DNA from: Atrichornis clamosus
Taxonomy: Eukaryota; Chordata; Aves; Passeriformes; Menuridae
Assembly: GCA_013400975.1 (NCBI GenBank)
Contig: WBMZ01003282.1
Span: 17,552 to 81,551, forward strand
Direction: 5' to 3'
Length of the DNA: 64,000 nucleotides
The translations under genes were made by a program, and so were the position numbers. How positions within the stretch are numbered: position 1 is the first letter of the stretch; each line of letters begins with the position of its first letter. The notes under the pieces were generated by a model. The model was not told where the DNA came from and ran no database searches. It was given only the letters and a program-made list of their open reading frames with translations. This document shows positions 13,201 through 21,551 of the stretch, one piece after another.

Positions 13201-16200
13201 TGTCATCAAAGGCATGCTCTTCTATTTCCTCTTCCAATCTATCAGCTGCTTTCCTGACATCTTCCAGAATTTCATCAAGCATTGACAGGCTTTTGTTTTG
13301 ATGCTGCATGTTCTTAAGGGCTTCAACCTGGTGTTTTTCTGCTGCTAAGAGTTCAACATATTCCATTTCTTCCTGTTGGATTTCACAACACACAGATAAA
13401 GTGTAGGCCATGCCTTTCAGCAGAAAAGCATTTGACCTAAATGTATGCTTCTTTTGACACAAAACATTTTATCACTGGAATTGCAAAAGCCATATGCACT
13501 TTATGAAGTTTGCTTTCTCTTGCGCCAATTTTCATTGGGGTAACTGGGCAAGAAAAACAACAAACAAAGTATGCACCAACTGCCTTTTCTAATCCATTAA
13601 ACAGTAGAGCTGCCCCAAGGTTATGATCCAGAAAATACAAGCAAGGACTCACTTCAAGAAACTCCAGGAAACATTTCAGAGTCAAGTAAAGTTTAGAACT
13701 CAATGCTTTAGCAGGCAAGCATACTACATTGAAAGCATAGCTATACTATCTACAATAAACAAACAAATTAGACAGAAAAAACAATGAATCTTAACTTTAT
13801 AAGCCTTTTTATAAACATAGGAAGAGGTTTGTTTATGGTTTTTGAAAATTACAGCAACTGTGGAAATTGAAAAAAAAAGGAAAAAGGAGTTGAGAGAGAG
13901 TAGAGATGAGCAGCAAATCACTCTAGCCAAGCTTCCTGTTTATGCTTCTCAAACCCCACTTTTCCTATCAGAATTAAAACACATGCCTTTTTTCCCCATT
14001 TCAGTTTGGGCCTCTTAAAAACTTGCACTGGTAACTTCTGAAATTTCTAGGCTGCAGAAGTAAGAAGAGAAAATATGCTAATATGGTTTGATATGGTGTA
14101 AAAATATTTCAGAAGGTTCCCCCATAAAGTTAAGGTTCATTTCATCTTGCATGTTTTAGGTTCAAAAAGAGAACTAAAAAGCTTAACTTACTGATCACAA
14201 CTGGACCTAACAATGCACCTTCTACACAGTTACCATGACAATAACTAAACAGAATACTTTGTAGTGACAGAGAACAATCTGAGTTTTTTGGAAAAAAAGG
14301 ATTCTTTCCTTTGCATGCCTCCATTCTTTCAAAGATTGTTGAGAGAATAGCTGTGAGTAAGAAAATATACGCAAGGCAGCGCTTTTTCCTTTCAATTAGA
14401 TTTGGGATGAAGAGACTACTTAGATGAGAGACACCCTCCTTCTGCTCTTTAAGAGAGCCAGTATTATTACCAAGGGGAAAAAATGGGCAAAAAATGCATG
14501 CAACCTGTGGGTCTGACTCAATTCCCAGGAAATACAAGTTTCTGTCTCCACTTCAGACGCCCTGACCTGCCATACCCAGTTGGAAATCAGAGAATGTATG
14601 TCTCCCATAGGTTGAGTGTTTTATCTGCCAACCCTCCATAGGTATCTTCAATTACCTGAGCATATAAAATGGTACTAAACACCTATGAGTGTCCCCTCCT
14701 TCACACATTTGCAGATGGACATTTTTCCCCTTGAAACCTGCCAGAACATGCATGTAATTTAATCAATTCCTTGATGCCAAGACAAGGATATGTTCAGTGC
14801 AATTGGTACTATAGCTTAATCCTTTCAAAATCCTGACAGTCAGATGATTTTTGAATCCTCTGATTGTGAGGAAACTACAGTATTGCTGTGTGTTGGTGTT
14901 TAGAACTGCCATAGTTACAGCAGCATGGTGAAAGTTACCCAGATCCCAAAATAACTGGAGTTGGGAAGAATGTAACTATTAACGTGTTTGGCTCAATGTC
15001 AACAATTAGTTCTTATGCAACACGTAAGTAGGAAACACAGTCCCTCTATACAGCCTAAAGGAAAAACATTTCCTATCTGTTGCTCTCTGCTAGCAGACAT
15101 TGCTTGAAAGATGTAACAAACAGCCCCCGTATGAGCTGCAGATTCTCTGCTCATTCAGAAACAACCTAGAATACAAGATGAAATAATGGTTAGATTCCTT
15201 TCCCTCCAAAACTGAAGAGGTTTTGGGTGCAAGGAGCCAATCTCAGTCCTTTCTGTCAGCCAAGACAAATAGGCTAAACAGAGCCAGAGGTAAATTGCAT
15301 AAAAAATAATTTTCTAATTTCAAAGAAGTTAACTTTCCCTGAACAGCAAGGTACAAAAGTTTTGGAAAAAAACAGAGACTAGCAGCAAGTTCCTTCAACT
15401 AATGGAGACAACAGTTGTTGTAGTCTATTAAAGCGGCATCTGTTTCCACCTACAGATTAGGGTGACAGCAGTAGACTGGGATGATCACGGGGAATGTTGT
15501 CCATAAAAAGGACAAGTTATCTCAAACAACCTGCTACACACTAAGCAGAAGCGCATCACAGTACAAACACTGTTCTGCAACTCATGCTGGGATTGGAGAC
15601 ACCTGATCACAAGGTACATACCAAACAACCGCTTAAGTTAAGTAATACAGATAGGGATTGTGCACTGAACAGGAGCAGCTAGAAACACATCAGCAAAATG
15701 AAGGAAGTTTAAGTAAGACTTTGGCACAATGCTGTTTAAGGACGCAGTGTTGCTGCTGCTCCCTACTAGTTATTCAGAGATAACAAGAGCACATTCAGAA
15801 GAGGTTGCATATTTGCACTACTTGCATGTTATTTTTTTCCATCAATGTCTTATTAGTAGGCATCCAAGAAATTAGCAGCTAATTAAAAAGTAGGTAAGAT
15901 TCTGTTGCTTTTTCCTGAATTTCCAAACAGGATCCTGGAGCAAAAGTAGGCAAAAACCGTCTGCAGCACCTTTTCCTTACTTCCCCCCACCCCATACTGT
16001 GGAATGATTCCACTACATCTTTTCACAGCAGCAAACCAGCAAGAAATGAATCAGACATACATACATATCCTAGTACTAAAGACTTCCAAATACTTCAACT
16101 CAACAGAAACAAAATAAAGGGAAGAGCTCAGCACCCTCCACGGTTATTTGTATTTTCCATTCACTCACTGTATAAAAAATAGATGTTCAACAACAAAGTA

Positions 16201-18398
16201 ATTATTACAATAAAATGAAACTGGAACAAAATCGGACCTAGTAAGTGTCTTATGAAGTAGGAAGAAGTCCAGAAAAAATGTATCCCATGCAATTTTCATC
16301 TTTTTGGTATGCATTTTTCCATATCCTTTGCTTCCCTTTATACAACAATTATAAGGTTAGAATAACAAATATTCTGTTTAAATAATCGTGTGCATGGCAT
16401 AAGAAGGAAGGTGCAGAAGATTGCTCACTCAAGTAAATCTAATACAAAAAAACCTGTACAATCCACTCCTGCAGAAGTAAAGTCTTGATAGGACACAGCT
16501 CTAAAACACATTATTGTACTCACACACCTCCTTCTAGGAGAAAAGTGATGACGCACCATTCTCAAGTTCAAGGATATATTGCTTCATTATTTTACAGTAA
16601 CATTACAAAGAATTAGTTAAATGGGAAAGAAGGCTCTGGACAGCCTCACTGCTGCGATTTTACAAGCTCCAAGAAAGAAATAAGGTGGAAAATCAAGTCA
16701 AGCTCATGACAATTTCTATGACATTTCTATGCAGCAGAGGCTGCCACTACCATTAAGTATCAACATCAAAGTAATATAAAGCACTTCACTGGAATACACC
16801 TATATCCAAATTTCTCCCTATCCAAACTTGTTGTAATTCAGTCTTCATTTCCGCTGCACAGAACCACTCCAGTCTCCCAAGTCTGCATCCTAATTTCTAC
16901 TTCCACCTGCCCTGCTTGCCACAATTCACGTCACTCCTTTCCTGCACATTATTTCTTTCCATCTTCACCTGTCAAGATTTGCATATCTCTTAGCACAAAT
17001 GCCCTTTAGATTCTCACAACTCAGGTGCTAGATCCCAGTTACATTTTTGTTCCTTCTCTTGCTCCCTTGTGCAAAGACAGCCTCTTCTTTTAGAAGATGG
17101 GAAACCAAGAAAGTTTTTAATATAATCCTCCAGTGGTTGAGAGGTAGAGCAAGGAAAAGAGCTGTTTAAATACCAAATAAATTAAATTCTATTTTCTCTT
17201 AATGGGAGACTTTCAGTACACAGCCTGAGCACTACCAAATCCAGAAGACAGTGGCAGATTGCGCACAACCTAAAGGGTCTGCATTGACATGGGAATTCAA
17301 ATTTTCCATGAAGTACTTGTGTTCAACTGTTACTCATCTGTGGTTTTTCTTGGCAAAGTTATCTCAGCTGGCTCTTTCTTGGAAGCATTGCTTTTCAAAC
17401 TTGCACTTCTTAGGCTAGGAATGCAATACTGAGTTTAAAAATCTAGTCACCTACTATTTTCCAAGTCCATTTTACCCATATCTCTACAAACATGGAAATG
17501 AAAGGCAGTAAGCCATTCTGTCTTAACTGTGGACTTTGGCTGAGCAATGCTCACTTAAAACGGAAAGAACAGTTAGTATTTCACCATTTGATGGCATTCT
17601 TTCCACTCTGATAGTCCCACTGGCTTGTCTAGTGCAGTCAGTCCTATGTGCACTGACTCACTGTTTGTATTCCTTTCACTTTAACATAATATTTCCCATA
17701 GGTCTTATGATTATGCTTAGCTTTGAGGTAAGAACTATTGACTGCTAATAAGTTTTAAGCTCTACACCAGAATTACTTGTAAATTTACTAGTGAGAACAA
17801 ACACTTCATTCAAAATTTATTTTAAACAGTAAACATTGCAAGTTTTATGTAGATAACCCTTTTTACTAAAACAGACTGAAACTATGCCATAATAAAATTA
17901 AAATCACAAGTAGAATATGAATACTTCAGTAACAAACATGGGATAACCAACCTTTATTGCAGCTTCTCTCAAGGCTTCCAGTCTCTGTCTACTGCTTTCT
18001 TTCATATTTACAACATCTTTGTAATCACCCTGTAGAGCTCTCTGGAGGCCATGGATTGCCTGAAATACCGAGTTTTCACTTTCATTTAGCTCCTTTTGGA
18101 AAATTTCAAAGGTGTGCACCTGAAAAAGTTTCTCTTCATCAGACAGTCCTGCATCCTTCTCAACTGCTCTTATGGCACTTTTGAGTTTGTTGAGTACAAC
18201 GTTCTTTTGGCGAAGAAGACCAGATAGTTTTCTGCAGCTCTCCAACACCCACTGCTTTCTCTGAGTGATAACAGCTCCCTTCCCACGGTGCAGCTTTATT
18301 GCATGCTTTACTACATCTTCATGTTCTGCAGGATTTGCTAACTGGCCACAAGGCAGTGAAACCAATGTCCACAGGGAAATAAATCCAGTCGCCTTCAT
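4083..18398 (-). CDS. TMCO3: TMCO3, transmembrane and coiled-coil domains protein 3 (3' end off window)
   Basis: Eight coding exons on the minus strand join in frame to 514 codons: 18398-17952, 13372-13193, 11501-11310, 10491-10363, 7339-7247, 6094-5908, 4972-4855 and 4278-4083. All junctions are GT-AG. The order is a signal peptide (residues 1 to about 24), a helical charged region likely to form coiled coil (about 50-209), an acidic linker with an Asn-Ala-Ser sequon at 231, then hydrophobic segments from about 275 that match the CPA2 (Kef-type) sodium or potassium/proton exchanger fold. That domain includes a [12 protein letters not shown] segment, an [10 protein letters not shown] segment and a Met-Gln-Asp-Val pore-helix motif. 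The human protein, as I recall it, has 677 residues, so about 160 remain off the left edge. Identification rests on near-identity to remembered human segments. The transport activity is inferred from the family. Confidence 0.95.
4279..4854. other. TMCO3 intron 7
   Basis: AT-rich intron sequence. No repeat or other feature recognised. Confidence 0.7.
4855..4972 (-). CDS. TMCO3: TMCO3 coding exon 7 (residues 410-449)
   Basis: It encodes Gly-Asp-Ile-Asp-Tyr followed by a membrane helix with the motif Val-Met-Gln-Asp-Val-Gln. CPA2 exchangers have a Gln-Asp pair at the same place in the ion-translocating helix. The acceptor reads TACAG and the donor is GTAAAA. The exon starts in phase 1 and ends in phase 2. 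Confidence 0.93.
4973..5907. other. TMCO3 intron 6
   Basis: AT-rich intron sequence. No recognisable element. Confidence 0.7.
5908..6094 (-). CDS. TMCO3: TMCO3 coding exon 6 (residues 348-410)
   Basis: It encodes a helix (around [15 protein letters not shown]), a second hydrophobic stretch with Ser-Ser-Thr-Pro-Leu, and a Gly-Asp-Lys-Glu-Gly loop. The acceptor is TTCCCAAG and the donor GTAAAT. The 187 nt length gives phase 0 in and phase 1 out, matching the next exon. Confidence 0.94.
6095..7246. other. TMCO3 intron 5
   Basis: AT-rich intron sequence. Nothing recognised. Confidence 0.7.
7247..7339 (-). CDS. TMCO3: TMCO3 coding exon 5 (residues 317-347)
   Basis: A 93-nt exon with phase 0 at both ends. 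It encodes one membrane segment (around [14 protein letters not shown]) and ends Arg-Leu-Arg-Lys. The acceptor is TTCCTAAG and the donor GTATTT, a weaker donor than the others in this gene. Confidence 0.94.
7340..10362. other. TMCO3 intron 4
   Basis: This 3-kb intron holds a CR1 LINE fragment at about 7940-9020 in the orientation opposite to TMCO3, and a short GAAA-rich run near 10080-10105. The remainder shows no recognised feature. Confidence 0.7.
7940..9020 (+). mobile_element. CR1 LINE, 5'-truncated, decayed ORF2 and 3' end
   Basis: Translation in shifting frames gives the C-terminal part of CR1 ORF2. Near 8080-8110 there is a Pro-Gln-Gly-Ser-Val-Leu-Gly motif. At 8335-8650 come Trp-Leu-Glu-Ser-Ser-Pro-Ala-Glu, [15 protein letters not shown], a Leu-Gln-Pro-His-Leu-Glu-His block and a Cys-Ile-Gln-Lys-Arg block. 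At 8840-8950 come [14 protein letters not shown] and a final Phe-Lys-Arg segment. The sequence ends near 9005 with the degenerate ATTCTATTCT tail typical of CR1. Frameshifts and stops show it is inactive. Both ends are approximate. Confidence 0.92.
10363..10491 (-). CDS. TMCO3: TMCO3 coding exon 4 (residues 274-316)
   Basis: A 129-nt exon, phase 0 at both ends. It encodes the first exchanger-domain helices, with Asp-Ile-Val-Thr-Ile-Gly at its start, a Leu-Pro-Cys-Gly-Trp segment, [12 protein letters not shown] and Leu-Leu-Gly-Pro-Ser-Gly. The acceptor is CTATTTAG and the donor GTAAGC. Confidence 0.95.
10492..11309. other. TMCO3 intron 3
   Basis: AT-rich intron sequence. Nothing recognised. 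Confidence 0.7.
11310..11501 (-). CDS. TMCO3: TMCO3 coding exon 3 (residues 210-273)
   Basis: A 192-nt exon, phase 0 at both ends. It encodes an acidic linker (Val-Glu-Glu-Asp-Glu) with an Asn-Ala-Ser glycosylation sequon, then a soluble segment containing [19 protein letters not shown] and ending in His-His-Phe-Ile-Lys just before the membrane domain. The donor is GTACTT and the acceptor is TTCTTAAAG. Confidence 0.95.
11502..13192. other. TMCO3 intron 2, with a CpG-dense patch
   Basis: Mostly AT-rich intron. It separates the coiled-coil exons from the exons for the linker and membrane domain. It contains an abrupt GC- and CpG-rich block at about 12120-12345, listed separately. Confidence 0.7.
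12120..12345. promoter_or_regulatory. Orphan CpG-dense patch inside TMCO3 intron 2
   Basis: About 220 bp rich in CpG (for example GGCCGCGGCC, CCCGCCCGAG and GGGCGCTCCCGCC) with AT-rich sequence on both sides. An AATAAA occurs at 12338-12343 on the plus strand. It could be an intragenic promoter or enhancer, or the remnant of an inserted LTR. No repeat family was recognised. Open frames through it are an expected by-product of high GC. Confidence 0.45.
13193..13372 (-). CDS. TMCO3: TMCO3 coding exon 2 (residues 150-209)
   Basis: A 180-nt exon, phase 0 at both ends. It encodes a strongly charged helix with the segments [34 protein letters not shown] and [14 protein letters not shown], which form most of the coiled coil. 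The acceptor is CCAACAG and the donor GTAAGT. Confidence 0.96.
13373..17951. other. TMCO3 intron 1b (between coding exons 1 and 2)
   Basis: A 4.6-kb AT-rich intron. I saw no exon, RNA gene or recognisable transposable element in it. Confidence 0.6.
17952..18398 (-). CDS. TMCO3: TMCO3 coding exon 1 (residues 1-149)
   Basis: The start ATG at 18398 opens a hydrophobic signal peptide ([15 protein letters not shown], then Pro-Cys-Gly). The luminal region follows, with [41 protein letters not shown], an Asn-Glu-Ser sequon and [16 protein letters not shown]. The donor at 17951 reads GTTGGT, which is not a strong match. The 447-nt length ends in phase 0 and joins the next exon exactly. Confidence 0.95.
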
Positions 18399-18494
18399 TC
18401 TTCACTTTATATTGCCCTTGGAAGAAACTGATAACCCACAGCTGCTCAAAGACTTCTGCTACATGGTTTCTGCATCTCCAGTATGTACACCAGG
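18399..18494 (-). other. TMCO3: TMCO3 5' UTR part of first coding exon (inferred)
   Basis: Upstream of the ATG on the minus strand is a good acceptor (TGTCTTGCAG) whose exon would begin at 18494. The leader between it and the ATG contains an ATGTAG start-stop uORF at 18464-18459. The boundary is inferred from the splice signal. Confidence 0.55.
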
Positions 18495-21077
18495 CTGCAA
18501 GACAGTACCAATCAGTTATCAAAAGTGGTAATGTTGGGCCATTAGATCAAACAAACGAAGAAAATAAACCCAAGTCTGCATCCTACACTGTGATCTTCTA
18601 CATATGGTCTTCTTCACTCAACATTTATCAAAACCAAGAAACCGTCCGAGATTATTGATAGATTTTTGGTTTCCCCTTAACTATTTCACAGATAACATCT
18701 TGTTCTAAAAGTAGTGACACTCACTTCACATGGTAGACATTTGCATTTCTTACATGAAAGAAAAGCCTTAAAAAATATCAGTTCACAATGTCATAGGCTA
18801 CACGTCAACCGAGCACTACAACTTTTTATTCTTAGCTATCAGTAAACCTGTCTCTTCTCAAACCTATCATAAAACAATTGTATTATAATCATTTGTTATT
18901 TATTAAGTGTCAGAAGCATTAACACACTCAACTACACATATTCAACAGAACATAATGAAAAAAAAAGCTTAACTGAATCAGGTTACATTATAAATTGTAA
19001 TTGTGAAAGAAAGAACAGCAAAACTTCCTGGACTTCTGGGTGCTACTAGTTTGGATCAAAGACCCTCTTCACCTGAAAGGCTGTGGGGCCTTGAGGTGCT
19101 TTACTTCAAAGCTTATTATTGATCTTCAAGATTTTGAAGTAAATTATAAGAACACTAAATCAATTCATTCATAAATTCACTTTCCAGCAACTACTTGGAG
19201 ATCTATATTTAAACTGCTCTATTTAACATCAAGCAGGATGGAATTTCCCTCAGAACCTAGACTGTAAGATATTACTGTATTATTGTACAACCTATTATTG
19301 CAAAATAACCAAGTTACATTTTCTTTTTTAAAAATCCAAGCAAACTTAAAAACCTTCCAAAAAACCCCCCACACCACAAAGCCATACATAACAATACATA
19401 AATGTCTGTATATGGCATTCTAAAAATGCTCAACACACACAACATGCTAGTAGATATAGCAGGTATTTCCCTAAAAGTTTAATTACAGTCTTGATCATTG
19501 GGCCAGCAGCCTTAACCAGGAACCAACACATGGACATGATCATCTGGAAGCAGTCTGCCTAAGAGAGGATCTTCTTCTTCTATAATGCAGTAGCAGTCAC
19601 AGTCCCAAGTACCCAAGCCAACCATCATCAGTATATAGAATGAATTCTGGTCTAGTGAAAGATGTCCCTGCCCACGGCAGAGGGGTTGAAACTAGAGGGT
19701 CCTTCCAACCCAGGCCATTCTATGATTCCATGGGAAGGGAAGATGGCAAGCACAGTCATGCACCACCTTCATTTTTAAAATGCCCTCCCATCTCTGTTTC
19801 AGAGAGAAATAAGAAAATCTGTCTGTGGGTTGGTTTATTTCTTTTTTCAATGCATGAAATTCAAGCGAAAGTATTTAGTTACTAATAATTGACTGTGGCC
19901 TAGGGTTTAACAACACAAAGAGCTAAAACATTTAAAATTAAGAACTGGAAGTGCAATCAAAGTAGCAAAAGCATACCACATCAATCTAATATCAATAAAA
20001 TAATAAAGCAGTAATATTTCAGAACTTTGAAAAAGCTGTGGGGTTTACTATTTTTAAGGAATCAGGAAAATAACAATCCATACCACCCGGCAAAGTTCTA
20101 GAGTGAAATTTAAGGAAATATTTCTTCATCTATACAAAGTAATACTCTTCCAGTTTAGCAGGCTTGGGGCAGAGATTTTGCTAAATGTGTATTACAAACT
20201 ATTCCTGCAAGAAAGAGGGAGAAGAAAACATCCAGTGTATACCCAGGTTTCTGTTTGCAGGCAGGTGAGTAAAAGACTCTACTGCATGTCTTATGCAGTA
20301 CGTCAAACCACCTAACTAAATTTTGAGCAGAGATTTATACCAGCAAAGTTCACTCACTGTTGCACTGTGCAAACTTAGCACTGTGGTTCAGACATAGGAC
20401 AGTTTTGTTTCAGTGCTTTTTACTTGGCTAGCAAAGACTGTTTAGAGGAGAGACACCTGGGGCAGTGCTCAAAAGCTCTTAAGGGAATAAAGATCTCACA
20501 TACCAAAAAAAATCATGTGATGCTGAGTGCAAATAAAAAAACCAACCAACCAAAAAAACTAGCACTCCTCTCTATTCATCAATAAGTATCAAATCAGAAG
20601 GAACTACTGTCGTTTGGAGTCCTTATTTAAGCACACTTTGCTTCCTAATGGATTGCAGCTCATCTTTCCCGTTTTTCCTTCCTGAACGCGACACTGTTGC
20701 GCCAGATTTCATCAAGCTGATAATACTGGACCCTGCCTCCAGTACAAACCCTGTCCCTCTTGTGGGTCCCACCACACCTGCCGGTTCGCCGCCACCCATC
20801 CCTTTTCCCAATCCCAGCTCCTGCCCGGGAGCCGCAGGGCAGCCGGGGCCGTGCCCACCCGGCACCTCCGCCCCGGCTCGGTCCCACCTGAGCGCGATGG
20901 CAGCTCCCGGCGCCGCTCCCTGGGGAAGGCCGGGCAGACGGGGGGGTACAAGGGGGAGAACAGTAAGAGATGAGCAGGGCGGGTGTGACCGGCCAGTCTC
21001 CCACTCCCTCATGGCGGCGGACGGACGGGGGGAAGAGGAGGCCGCCCCGCCCGGCGCTCTCGGCAGCGACTCTCACC
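18495..21077. other. TMCO3 first intron (inferred)
   Basis: AT-rich until about 20.6 kb, then grading into the CpG island. It holds a CR1 3' end at 19650-19740 and an A-rich run with CCAACCAACC near 20525-20560. No exon was recognised. Confidence 0.55.
19650..19740 (+). mobile_element. CR1 LINE 3' terminal fragment
   Basis: It shows the familiar CR1 tail order: GATGTCCCTGCCCACGGCAG, a GGGGTTGAAACTAGA block, GGGTCCTTCCAACCCAG, then CATTCTATGATTCCATG, which is the terminal ATTCTATG-type repeat. Only about 90 bp is present, a severe 5' truncation. Confidence 0.9.
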
Positions 21078-21300
21078 TGAGGGACGGAGGAAGGCCGACA
21101 GCGGCCGGGGGGGGAAGAGCGGGATCGCAAGGCGGCGAGCACGGGCGGTGGGGGCGGGGCAGCGGCCGCTGGCGGAGGGCACGAAGGAGCCCCGTCCTTG
21201 CGGCCGCCCCTAGCCCCGCACCGGTGCCCGAGCGCCGGGGCGGCGCCTTGGAGCGCAGCCGGGCGGGACCCGCGTTCGGAGCGCCGCCTCGCGGCGGGAA
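21078..21300 (-). other. TMCO3: TMCO3 leader exon region (inferred, non-coding)
   Basis: A strong minus-strand donor, CTCAG followed by GTGAGAG, sits at 21077/21076 inside the CpG island, so a non-coding first exon probably ends at 21077. A second usable donor (CTCAG followed by GTGGGAC) lies at 20888/20887. The 5' limit is unknown and the range given is only a bracket. Confidence 0.5.
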
Positions 21301-21326
21301 ACGTCACCGCGTCTTCCCGCCGCACG

Positions 21327-21340
21327 CTGGGAGTTGTAGT
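21327..21340. promoter_or_regulatory. ZNF143/Staf-type promoter element
   Basis: CTGGGAGTTGTAGT is the reverse complement of the widely conserved ACTACAA-CTCCCAG core-promoter motif bound by ZNF143. It lies about 210 bp upstream of the DCUN1D2 start codon, between the two transcription units. Confidence 0.75.
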
Positions 21341-21490
21341 CGGAGCCGCAGCCCCAAAGCTGCCCCAGCTCGGCGGACGCCGCCGCTCCCCGCGGCAGCG
21401 CTGCAGGCTCCGCACCGCGACCCCGCGCTCCGCCTCTGCGGCCCGTGCCCGGAGCGCTCCCCGGCGGGAGGCGGCGCGGGCGGGCCGGTG

Positions 21491-21502
21491 CGCGCCTGCG
21501 CG
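21491..21502. promoter_or_regulatory. NRF-1 site
   Basis: CGCGCCTGCGCG matches the NRF-1 consensus YGCGCMTGCGCR at every position and lies 46 bp upstream of the DCUN1D2 ATG. Confidence 0.75.
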
Positions 21503-21548
21503 GGAGGCGGCGCCGGGCGGTGAAGTTGGTGGGAGCGCCGGTGATAAA

Positions 21549-21551
21549 ATG
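21549..21551 (+). CDS. DCUN1D2: DCUN1D2 coding exon 1 (start codon only)
   Basis: The first exon ends exactly after its ATG, which is followed by a GTAGGT donor. The next exon begins with the His codon of MHKLKSS, so the reading frame needs this ATG. The context is AAAATG, with A at -3. No other ATG occurs between about 21340 and here. Confidence 0.88.

Noticed and set aside
18319..18522. Minus-strand 67-codon frame upstream of TMCO3
   Set aside because: It lies in a different frame from the TMCO3 coding exon, and part of it lies upstream of the likely acceptor at 18494.
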